9,261 nucleotides of DNA from Microcystis aeruginosa W13-11 (GTDB taxonomy: Bacteria; Cyanobacteriota; Cyanobacteriia; Cyanobacteriales; Microcystaceae): contig JAADBR010000151.1 of the NCBI GenBank assembly GCA_009995705.1, positions 1 through 9,261 on the forward strand, in the 5' to 3' direction. Positions 1-5,271 of the stretch are shown one piece after another; the first letter of the stretch is position 1, and each line of letters begins with the position of its first letter. The position numbers were made by a program, and so were the translations under genes. A model generated the notes under the pieces. The model saw only the letters and a program-made list of their open reading frames with translations, did no database searches and was not told the origin of the DNA.

Positions 1-31
1 TCAAATTAGATTTGAGCAGAGTTACTAGAGG

Positions 32-117
32 CATCTTGACAATGCCCATCAGAATTAGATTTTGGTCTAATTCTGTGCTAGAATCTGCGTCGCTTTAGCG
101 CGCAGAGTGTCAAGGTG
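32..117 (+). ncRNA. Predicted three-way-junction RNA upstream of the DGR template repeat
   Basis: Hand folding gives three nested helices. An outer 10-bp stem pairs 32-41 (CATCTTGACA) with 108-117 (TGTCAAGGTG), with one G-U pair. It encloses a 10-bp hairpin, 50-59 with 66-75 and a 6-nt loop, and a second hairpin, 85-89 with 101-105, continued by 91-93 with 98-100 after a bulged T90. The pairing is seen in the sequence; function is inferred. It ends 79 bp before the template repeat, so it could be the 5' part of the DGR template RNA or the 3' end of an upstream transcript. One frame is open from base 3 to a stop at 96-98, but it matches nothing I recognise. The strand is assumed from the TR; a perfect inverted repeat would also fold on the other strand. 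Confidence 0.5.
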
Positions 118-151
118 ACACCTGGCAACTAAGAAAACAGATATTCAGTTC

Positions 152-167
152 CCTCACATTCGTGAGG
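152..167 (+). other. Perfect hairpin between the junction RNA and the template repeat
   Basis: CCTCAC (152-157) pairs with GTGAGG (162-167) around the loop ATTC. It lies 29 bp upstream of the first base of TR/VR identity. It has no T-run after it, so it is not an intrinsic terminator. It is probably part of the structured flank of the template RNA; that role is inferred. Confidence 0.5.
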
Positions 168-196
168 CATTGAAGAAGGGACAGGCGAACCCGACC

Positions 197-322
197 GCGG
201 GGCGGTTCTTGGTACAACAATCCAAATAACTGCCGTTCCGCTTACCGCAACAACAACAACCGCCGCGACAACCGCAACAACAACAACGGTTTTCGGGTGG
301 TGTGCGTATTCGGGAGAACTCT
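197..322 (+). repeat. DGR template repeat (TR)
   Basis: This 126 bp segment is the donor copy of a diversity-generating retroelement. Aligned without gaps to 1297-1422 (offset 1100) it differs at 13 bases: 214, 225, 228, 229, 252, 258, 268, 276, 277, 279, 282, 285 and 286. Each of these is A in this copy and G, C or T in the gene copy. Only 34 of the 126 bases are A, so position-blind mutation would give this pattern with a chance of about 4 in 10^8 by hand estimate. Read in the target's frame it is rich in AAC/AAT codons (14 Asn), the usual TR design because changes at the first two A of AAY reach many residues. Identity breaks sharply on both sides: at 196 on the left and at 323 (T against G) on the right. 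The constant 3' part (287-322) would serve as the initiation-of-mutagenic-homing match. It has no start codon or RBS of its own and is not expected to be translated. A decayed gene duplicate would show mixed substitutions and is ruled out by the A-only pattern. Confidence 0.93.
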
Positions 323-467
323 TTACAGTCAGAGTTGGCAGGTGGGAATCTGTCAAGAGTGCGCCAGAGAGTTCAGCCTTTTCCTGAGATGCTGGTAACG
401 GTATCCAAAAATCAAACTGGGTTGGGGAGCTTGGTAGGGTAAAACCGAACAGTTTTCCAGCCCTCCA
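318..467 (+). ncRNA. Structured spacer following the template repeat
   Basis: This spacer separates the TR from the target gene and contains several hand-found hairpins. ACTCT (318-322, the last bases of the TR) pairs with AGAGT (331-335). TGGCAG (336-341) pairs with CTGTCA (350-355) with one G-U pair, directly abutting the first. 372-376 pairs with 384-388. A longer hairpin spans 432-467, with AAAAC/GTTTT inside and a bulged outer stem. In the Bordetella phage DGR, a roughly 140-nt spacer just 3' of the TR is needed for template-primed cDNA synthesis. This stretch has the matching position and size, but the equivalence is inferred. An alternative is a leader of the downstream target gene. 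Confidence 0.45.
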
Positions 468-475
468 CTAATATT

Positions 476-1426
476 TTGGGAACTAAAAGCGTGAAAACAC
501 TGCAAGTAAAACGCCAAAGCCAAAAGTTTCGAGGCTATAGAGACTATATTGATGGTGTCCCCTTAGAAATGGTCTTGATTCCCGATGGAACTTTCACTAT
601 GGGTTCACCAGAGACAGAAGAAGGGGGCTATGCTGATGAAAGACCCCAACATCATGTAACCATTACCTCGTTTTTGATGGGACGTTACCCCATTACTCAA
701 GCACAATGGCAAGCGATCGCTGCTAGAACCGATTTAAAAATTAATATAGACTTAGATGAAGACCCCTCTTATTTTAAAAAACCCTATCAAGATCGAGACA
801 GGGAAATAGATAGATGGCAAAGACCCGTAGAACAAGTAAATTGGTATGAAGCAGTAGAATTTTGTGGGCGACTCTCTAAGCTAACAGGAAGAACTTATCA
901 GCTACCATCAGAGTCCCAATGGGAATATGCTTGTCGAGGTGTGACAACACCCTTAAATCTAGAAAAAGGGGAATTTTATCCACCGTTCCACTTTGGGGAA
1001 ACTATTACAACAGACTTAGCCAATTATCGAGGGGAAGAATCCTATGGCAAAGGGACACAAGGAAAATATCGCCAACAAACAACACCTGTAGGTTATTTTC
1101 AAGTCGTCAACGCCTTTGGACTCAGCGATATGCACGGAAATGTTTGGGAGTGGTGCGCTGATGACTGGCATGACAATTATGAAAATGCTCCTACTGATGG
1201 CAGTGCATGGCTTGATAGTAATCAAGAGAAAAAAGTCAAGTCTGAAAATAAATCATATTCTGACAAAAATGATTATAATCAGCCAAATACTGTCCTGCGG
1301 GGCGGTTCTTGGTGCAACAATCCAGATCTCTGCCGTTCCGCTTACCGCAACTACAACTACCGCCGCGTCAACCGCCCCGACTACGGCGGTTTTCGGGTGG
1401 TGTGCGTATTCGGGAGAACTCTGTAA
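476..1426 (+). CDS. FGE-sulfatase / C-type-lectin-fold protein, DGR target
   Basis: This is a 316-residue protein of the formylglycine-generating-enzyme (SUMF1) family. It opens with the typical VPLEMVLIPDGTFTMGSP block (about residues 28-45). RYPITQAQW, RPVEQVNWYEAVEFC, YQLPSESQWEYACRG and GLSDMHGNVWEWC follow in order, and it ends with LRGGSW...GGFRVVCVFGRTL. This fold displays variable loops in many DGR targets. Residues 275-316 are encoded by the variable repeat. There is no signal peptide, membrane segment, or N-terminal kinase or protease domain, so it seems to be a stand-alone binding module in the cytoplasm. True sulfatase-activating activity is unlikely, because its active-site Cys region is the diversified part. 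The C-terminal linker around residues 244-270 is Lys/Asn/Ser-rich. Start: TTG at 476 is the longest choice, and a TAA at 440-442 blocks anything further. GTG at 491, preceded by GGGAA, is an equally good start and would give 311 residues. No clear promoter is seen. A terminator follows at 1489. Confidence 0.9.
   Translation: MGTKSVKTLQVKRQSQKFRGYRDYIDGVPLEMVLIPDGTFTMGSPETEEGGYADERPQHHVTITSFLMGRYPITQAQWQAIAARTDLKINIDLDEDPSYFKKPYQDRDREIDRWQRPVEQVNWYEAVEFCGRLSKLTGRTYQLPSESQWEYACRGVTTPLNLEKGEFYPPFHFGETITTDLANYRGEESYGKGTQGKYRQQTTPVGYFQVVNAFGLSDMHGNVWEWCADDWHDNYENAPTDGSAWLDSNQEKKVKSENKSYSDKNDYNQPNTVLRGGSWCNNPDLCRSAYRNYNYRRVNRPDYGGFRVVCVFGRTL
1297..1422 (+). repeat. DGR variable repeat (VR) in the target gene's 3' end
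   Basis: This is the recipient copy of the retroelement, the last 42 codons before the stop. Relative to the TR it carries 13 changes in 10 codons: Y to C (1313), N to D (1325), N to L (1328), N to Y (1352 and 1358), D to V (1367), N to P (1376), N to D (1379), N to Y (1382) and N to G (1385). All changes are at codon positions 1 or 2 and none introduces a stop, as expected for AAY-based templates. The framework residues GGS-W, CRSAYR and GFRVVCVFGRTL are unchanged. Identity stops two bases before the TAA stop codon (1424-1426). Confidence 0.93.
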
Positions 1427-1429
1427 CCC

Positions 1430-1456
1430 TTTTACTCTTTTTACCCTTTTTACCCT
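1430..1456 (+). repeat. Three 9-bp pyrimidine-rich tandem units after the VR
   Basis: TTTTACTCT (1430-1438), TTTTACCCT (1439-1447) and TTTTACCCT (1448-1456) start four bases after the target gene's stop. A nearly pure pyrimidine tract continues to 1491. It could vary in copy number by slippage. Any role in retrohoming is speculative. Confidence 0.6.
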
Positions 1457-1488
1457 CATTCCCTATTTTTTCTCTTTTCCTTCTCTTT

Positions 1489-1515
1489 CCCGCCTAAGGG
1501 CGGGTCGATTTTTTT
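1489..1515 (+). terminator. Rho-independent terminator of the DGR target gene
   Basis: CCCGCC (1489-1494) pairs perfectly with GGCGGG (1499-1504) around loop TAAG. A run of seven T (1509-1515) follows after TCGA. It lies 63 bp past the stop of the FGE gene. GC-rich hairpins just 3' of the VR also act as target-recognition structures in some DGRs (Bordetella phage), usually closer to the VR, so a double role is possible. The rest of the 357-bp gap to the next gene (1516-1783) is AT-rich, and I see no gene or convincing promoter in it. Confidence 0.7.
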
Positions 1516-1783
1516 GGGAAAATTGGGGTTAATGTTAAATTTTATTTCTGAACTTCCCCCCCATACATATATACCACAATAGCCGAAAACCCTTATCCAT
1601 CAATGGATACACCCCTTAACTTTTCTTGATATACCCATGTAATTTGTAACATTTCTTAATGGACAAGAATTCTCTCCATTTGCTAGATTTGTCTGTCATT
1701 TACTTGTCAAAAAATCGTCCCAGTCATAGTTGGGGAAAAATGTTATAACTTCTAGCGTAAGGCATTGCAGAGGTAAACCGGGG

Positions 1784-2227
1784 GTGAAGATTTCTTTTCA
1801 GGTAGATAGCGATCTCAGGTCCTTAGATACCGTTTTAAAGTATTTTGAGCAACTTGAACCGGCGGGCATTCCCCAAAAAGACTGGCTCCAGTGTCAGCTT
1901 GCCCTTGCCGAAGGTTTTACCAACGCTGTCCGTCACGCTCACCGACACCTCCCCCCCGAAATTCTGATCGAGATCGAGATCGAGATTGTTCCCCACCAGA
2001 TGGAAATTCGCATCTGGGATCGGGGTTCCGTCTTCGATTTAGAGAGCTTTATCGAGAAAAACGCCCATCGTGAGCATGGTTTCTCCGGTCATGGGCAAGG
2101 ACTGCCGATCCTCGAAAAAATCGCCGATCAACTCAGTTATACTCGCAGCGAAGATCAGCGCAACTGTCTATTAATTATTAAACAATTTTCCCGCCATGAA
2201 TCCGATCGCACCCCTCGTTTCTCCTAG
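1784..2227 (+). CDS. Anti-sigma regulatory factor-type HATPase (RsbW/SpoIIAB-like)
   Basis: This 147-residue single-domain GHKL ATPase is of the kind that acts as an anti-sigma factor and serine kinase in partner-switching pathways. Bergerat-fold motifs are visible: the N box E43-x3-N47 in ALAEGFTNAVRHAH, the G1 box D79-x-G81 in IWDRGS, and the G2 box GHGQGL at 102-107. The length is normal for the family. GTG at 1784 is preferred because AGAGGT (1769-1774) sits 9 bp before it. The frame stays open to a TTG at 1730, which would add 18 residues but lacks an RBS. Its 3' end overlaps the sulfurtransferase start by 32 bp, which suggests co-transcription and translational coupling. No sigma factor or anti-anti-sigma (STAS) partner is in the window, so its target is unknown. 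A hexanucleotide repeat encodes Ile-Glu repeats at about 62-68. Confidence 0.85.
   Translation: MKISFQVDSDLRSLDTVLKYFEQLEPAGIPQKDWLQCQLALAEGFTNAVRHAHRHLPPEILIEIEIEIVPHQMEIRIWDRGSVFDLESFIEKNAHREHGFSGHGQGLPILEKIADQLSYTRSEDQRNCLLIIKQFSRHESDRTPRFS
1966..1983 (+). repeat. In-frame GATCGA hexanucleotide repeat (3 units)
   Basis: Three exact GATCGA units lie inside the HATPase gene and encode an Ile-Glu alternation in the strand before the G1 box. Copy-number slippage would keep the frame. GATCGA is also the core of many sites in this genome's HIP1-rich background, so this may be incidental. Confidence 0.6.
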
Positions 2228-3020
2228 CTGGTTAGTGACTAATCTCGATCGCCCGGATCTGATGGTTATTGACTGTCGTTTTCAATTAAACAATCCCGAT
2301 CTCGGTTATCAAGAGTATTTAGCCAATCATATTCAAAATTCCTTCTATTTAGACCTCGATCGCGATTTATCGGCTCCCATTGCCCGTCATGGCGGCCGTC
2401 ATCCTTTACCGAATCCACAGACGATAGCCGCTAAATTAAGCTCTTTAGGGGTGATTTCTGGTCAAACCCATGTCATTGCCTACGATGCCTCCCGTTTTGC
2501 CTTTGCCAGTCGTCTCTGGTGGTTATTACGTTATCTCGGCCATGAACCAGTTAGTATTCTCGATGGTGGTTGGCAAAATTGGTTAAATGCCGGTTATCCC
2601 GTCTCTAATCAGATACCTGTGCCGAAAACCGGCGCTTTTCTCCCCCAAGTTCAAGAGGATTGGGTAGTGACGATCGAGGAGGTAAAAAGGCAAAAAGAGC
2701 AAGGGGGAGTGGTGTTAATTGATGCTAGGGAAAGCGATCGCTATCGGGGGGAAAGGGAACCGATCGATCCGATCGCCGGTCACATCGAAGGGGCGCTTAA
2801 TTATCCCTGGTTGGAAGTCACCGATAGTCAGGGTTTTTTTCAACCCCTGGCCCAGCAAACACAACGTTGGCAAGAGGGGCAAGGCGATCGAGAAATTATC
2901 CTCTACTGTGGTTCAGGAGTGACAGCCTGTGTTAATATCTTTTCCCTGACCCTAGCCGGATACGAGAATGTTAAGCTATATTCTGGAGGTTGGAGTGATT
3001 GGTGTTCCTACCTGATCTAA
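2196..3020 (+). CDS. sseA: Two-domain sulfurtransferase (rhodanese / 3-mercaptopyruvate type)
   Basis: This 274-residue protein has tandem rhodanese domains: an N-terminal inactive one (about 8-130, with VIDCRF and SILDGGWQNWL) and a C-terminal catalytic one (about 160-274). The active-site loop is CGSGVTAC with the nucleophile at Cys238. The CGSGVT form is typical of mercaptopyruvate sulfurtransferases, while thiosulfate-specific rhodaneses more often have CRKGVT, so it probably moves sulfur from 3-mercaptopyruvate or thiosulfate to thiol or cyanide acceptors in the cytosol. Both domains keep the DGGW/SGGW end motif. ATG 2196 lies inside the preceding HATPase gene with no clear RBS, so translation is likely coupled. 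A HIP1 site lies at 2734-2741. The family call is firm; the substrate and symbol are less so. Confidence 0.9.
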   Translation: MNPIAPLVSPSWLVTNLDRPDLMVIDCRFQLNNPDLGYQEYLANHIQNSFYLDLDRDLSAPIARHGGRHPLPNPQTIAAKLSSLGVISGQTHVIAYDASRFAFASRLWWLLRYLGHEPVSILDGGWQNWLNAGYPVSNQIPVPKTGAFLPQVQEDWVVTIEEVKRQKEQGGVVLIDARESDRYRGEREPIDPIAGHIEGALNYPWLEVTDSQGFFQPLAQQTQRWQEGQGDREIILYCGSGVTACVNIFSLTLAGYENVKLYSGGWSDWCSYLI

Positions 3021-3121
3021 CCAGCCTTGTTGATGCTCATCTATCGAGAAAAATTATCAAAATGACCTAATTACTGTACAATCCCCCTATTATCACTTTT
3101 AATTATTCCGAAACTATTATC

Positions 3122-3265
3122 TAGTTTGTCTCCTAAGTGGGTGGGTGGAATTAAATATGAGATGAACGTAGGTTGGGTTGAAGCATGAAACCCAACGCCC
3201 GCATGGGTTACGCTACCGCTAACCCATCCTGCAAATAATTCTGCCTCCCTACTTAGACAAAAAAG
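3122..3265. repeat. MITE-like imperfect palindrome
   Basis: The outer arms are inverted. TTTGTCT (3125-3131) matches AGACAAA (3255-3261), then, after a 3-base bulge, AAGT (3135-3138) matches ACTT (3251-3254). The similarity continues more loosely into GGAATTA (3147-3153) against TAATTCT. TAG and CTA lie just outside both arms. Between the arms sits a second, separate repeat (3167-3232). The organisation, with inverted ends, no ORF and an intergenic position, fits a miniature inverted-repeat element or nested short repeats. It fills most of the 381-bp gap between the sulfurtransferase and LabA-like genes. Confidence 0.55.
3167..3232. repeat. Double-hairpin short interspersed repeat
   Basis: There are two adjacent hairpins. 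TTGGGTT (3173-3179) pairs with AACCCAA (3189-3195), and ATGGGTTA (3203-3210) pairs with TAACCCAT (3220-3227), each with a 9-nt loop. The outer halves GGTTGGGTT (3171-3179) and AACCCATCC (3221-3229) can also pair at 8 of 9 positions, so the whole unit can switch fold. I recognise the GTAGGTTGGGTTGAAGCATG style of sequence as a repeat common in cyanobacterial and other bacterial intergenic DNA; that is from memory. Confidence 0.65.
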
Positions 3266-3340
3266 CTAATTTTTATTTTAGTTGCTATCTTTTTGCTCTC
3301 AAATCACCGCTATTCCTCAAAGAATAGTCGTTTTCCCCCG

Positions 3341-3364
3341 TAAAATTACTAAAAGGTAATTTTA
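3341..3364 (+). other. Perfect 9-bp inverted repeat upstream of the LabA-like gene
   Basis: TAAAATTAC (3341-3349) and GTAATTTTA (3356-3364) flank a 6-bp spacer, 38 bp before the LabA-like start. A weaker hairpin (CTATTC/GAATAG) lies at 3310-3327. The symmetry suits an operator or a leader hairpin. It is not followed by a T-run. Function is inferred from position only. Confidence 0.4.
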
Positions 3365-3401
3365 TAGTTAAACTCTATAAAAAATTAGGTATGTATTTTG
3401 T

Positions 3402-3953
3402 ATGACAGAAGCCGGTCTTTGTCATTGTAATGGTGGCACCCGTCCGAAAGATCGCCTTTCGATTTTTGTGGATGGCAATAATATGTTTTATGCTCAACAA
3501 AAAAATGGTTGGTTTTTTGACCCGCGCAAGGTGTTAAATTACTTCACCAACGACCCGAATATTATGTTAATTAATGCCTTTTGGTACACGGGTTTAAAAG
3601 ATTCCCAAGATCAAAGAGGTTTTCGCGATGCTTTAATTAGTTTGGGTTATACGGTGAGAACAAAAATTTTGAAAGAATATTATGATGATAGTTCCGGTCG
3701 TTTTTCCCAGAAAGCTAATTTAGACATCGAAATTGTCGTCGATATGTTTAATACCGTCGATCAATACGATCGAGTGATTTTATTTAGCGGTGATGGCGAT
3801 TTTGAACGAGCGATCGAACTATTGCGCTCTAAAAATACTCATATTACCGTAGTTTCTACGGAAGGAATGATCGCTAGGGAATTACGCAATGCCACCGATC
3901 GCTATATTGACCTGAATGATATTCGCAAAGATATCGAAAAAAGTGATTATTAA
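3402..3953 (+). CDS. LabA-like NYN-domain protein
   Basis: This 183-residue protein is of the NYN/DUF88 family, a PIN-like nuclease fold. The acidic cluster is visible: D24 in IFVDGNN, D108 in KANLDIEIVVD (with D114), and D131 and D133 in LFSGDGDFE. These are the metal-binding positions expected for RNA cleavage. The Synechococcus homologue LabA acts in feedback of the KaiC circadian output, and that is the best-known cyanobacterial role. Whether this copy is LabA, its LalA paralogue or another NYN RNase cannot be told from one sequence. ATG 3402 is chosen because the domain begins near residue 18. TAGGT at 3386-3390 is a weak RBS, and an ATG at 3391 reads only four codons to TGA. It is transcribed alone and converges on the lipoprotein gene. 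Confidence 0.85.
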   Translation: MTEAGLCHCNGGTRPKDRLSIFVDGNNMFYAQQKNGWFFDPRKVLNYFTNDPNIMLINAFWYTGLKDSQDQRGFRDALISLGYTVRTKILKEYYDDSSGRFSQKANLDIEIVVDMFNTVDQYDRVILFSGDGDFERAIELLRSKNTHITVVSTEGMIARELRNATDRYIDLNDIRKDIEKSDY

Positions 3954-4006
3954 GCGGCTGTTTTGTCTTTAAACCGGCCATTTATCCCCTTTTTCTTTAT
4001 TGGTAG

Positions 4007-4041
4007 GCCTCACCTATCTCCCAGAAGGGGATAGGTGAGGC
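4007..4041. terminator. Strong hairpin between convergent genes
   Basis: A 12-bp perfect stem, 4007-4018 (GCCTCACCTATC) with 4030-4041, continues as CCC (4020-4022) with GGG (4027-4029) on an AGAA tetraloop. It lies between the LabA-like stop and the end of the minus-strand lipoprotein gene, the place for a shared terminator. T-richness after the stem is poor on both strands (TTGTTTATTTTT begins about 13 bp later on +), so factor-assisted termination or 3'-end protection is as likely. Confidence 0.6.
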
Positions 4042-4058
4042 AATTAACCATCTCTTGT

Positions 4059-5234
4059 TTATTTTTCCTTGAGTCGAAAGAGTAAAAACTGATTGACCTG
4101 ATTCGGATTAAAATTATCATCACTGACCAAAATCAAGGAGCGACTACCATCAGCTAATCTTGGACCGAGGGTCATCCCTTCCAAATTATCTAAATCAATC
4201 CCCAAAGTCCCTAAATCTAGTAATAATTTTTTCCGCAGGGGTTGCACCTGTAAAGCGTCTAATTCCCCCGGTATTCTGGCGATTTTCGAGGTATCGGTGG
4301 CGCTCCCATTAACTACCTGAAATAGTTTCGCTCCAAAACCTTCTAAACCAAAAGTTCGCTCTAAACTAAGAAAATAACCCTCTTTTTCTAAAGCTAATAA
4401 TTCCGTTAAACCGTAGTATCTCGCACTACTGGGTGGCTCATCTAACACATACAATTGTTCCGATACTAACACAGGCGCACCAATCGGATCGATCACATAA
4501 TGAAGAAGTCGCACTCTGAGATTTTCTGATCTTTTTCCCGTGGGACTATCTTGAATTAAAGCGCTTTCTGTGGCAGTAAACAAACGAAAAGGATCGTCTT
4601 TGAGGGTGCTGGTAATCCCTAAAGTTAAGGATTCAAACCCTAAATTATCCTGTATTCCTTTTTGATTGCTATCATCCGGTAAAAAGCGATCAGGAATTAA
4701 TAAAGACTCCTTTAATTGTCCCTGCAAATCAAATTCAGCAATAAAAGGGGCAATTCCCTCTTTAACCGCACCTTCACTGGAAATAAACAAAGTTTGTCGG
4801 GGCGAAAAAGCGATACCTTCTGGGTCGATCGATCCCTTTTTAAACGTTTCTCCCTTGCCATCTTTTAGGAACGTGACCGCTTCTAAATTCACTTTTTCGA
4901 TTTTTTGATCATTTATCTGCAAACTAGCCCGATAAAAGCGGGCTGGAGCTTTCTGAGAACGATCATCACTGAGGAGATAAAAGCGGTTATTGGTGCGATC
5001 GTATGTAATTGCCGATAATCCCCCCACCCTTGTCCCTTGATAATCCGCTTGTGGTAATTGATATTCTCCCAAAAACTCGACCGAGAGGGGTAGAAACATT
5101 CGTTGTTCTGCCAAAACTTGTGGGGAGACACCACAGGCAACCAGACTAAAGGTTACAATCAAACTAGCAATTAAACCCAAAATTGGCAAACGGCAATTTT
5201 CGGCGGTCAGTCTCTTATAGAATCGATCGATCAC
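4059..5234 (-). CDS. Lipoprotein of the esterase-like / phytase family
   Basis: This 391-residue exported lipoprotein has basic residues near the N-terminus, a hydrophobic stretch at about 17-32, and a lipobox L31-V-A-C34. The mature part resembles the 'esterase-like activity of phytase' beta-propeller family. It has GGLSAITYD...RFYLLSDDR near the start, DPEGIAFSP, LFISSEG, NLGFESLTL, a mid-protein FTATESAL block, and NLEGMTLGPRL...LVSDDNFNP at the end. The repeated acidic blade motifs (SDDR, DPEG, SSEG, GFES, LEGM, SDDN) suggest a metal-assisted phosphoesterase or a binding propeller. The exact substrate is unknown. The start is GTG at 5234-5232, with GAGG about 10 bases upstream. It is divergent from the TPR gene, with only 37 bp between starts, so the two promoters must overlap or lie inside the opposite genes. 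Confidence 0.82.
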   Translation of the reverse strand: MIDRFYKRLTAENCRLPILGLIASLIVTFSLVACGVSPQVLAEQRMFLPLSVEFLGEYQLPQADYQGTRVGGLSAITYDRTNNRFYLLSDDRSQKAPARFYRASLQINDQKIEKVNLEAVTFLKDGKGETFKKGSIDPEGIAFSPRQTLFISSEGAVKEGIAPFIAEFDLQGQLKESLLIPDRFLPDDSNQKGIQDNLGFESLTLGITSTLKDDPFRLFTATESALIQDSPTGKRSENLRVRLLHYVIDPIGAPVLVSEQLYVLDEPPSSARYYGLTELLALEKEGYFLSLERTFGLEGFGAKLFQVVNGSATDTSKIARIPGELDALQVQPLRKKLLLDLGTLGIDLDNLEGMTLGPRLADGSRSLILVSDDNFNPNQVNQFLLFRLKEK

Positions 5235-5271
5235 AAAATATCATCCTCTACTACGCTCTTATCAATCTATT

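Noticed and set aside
3..98. Possible C-terminus of an upstream protein, open in one frame
   Set aside because: It is 31 codons with no recognisable motif, and it overlaps strongly paired RNA-like sequence.
241..290. CRISPR-like or microsatellite repeat (AAC runs)
   Set aside because: The AAC triplets are in-frame Asn codons of the TR. There is no direct-repeat/spacer periodicity.
197..340. Truncated duplicate of the FGE gene's 3' end (ordinary pseudogene)
   Set aside because: Drift would give mixed substitutions; all 13 differences are at adenines of this copy, and identity ends abruptly at both sides.
129..356. Minus-strand reading frame of 75 codons across the template repeat
   Set aside because: It is the antisense of the AAC-rich TR (Val/Ala runs), has no RBS, and is mirrored by a similar shadow over the VR (1253-1459).
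1116..1532. 138-codon plus-strand frame overlapping the FGE gene
   Set aside because: It is out of frame with a clearly coding FGE domain and runs into the pyrimidine tract and terminator.
1621..1660. Sigma-70-like promoter TTGATA...TAACAT
   Set aside because: The spacer is only 15 bp and the elements are weak; AT-rich background gives such matches by chance.
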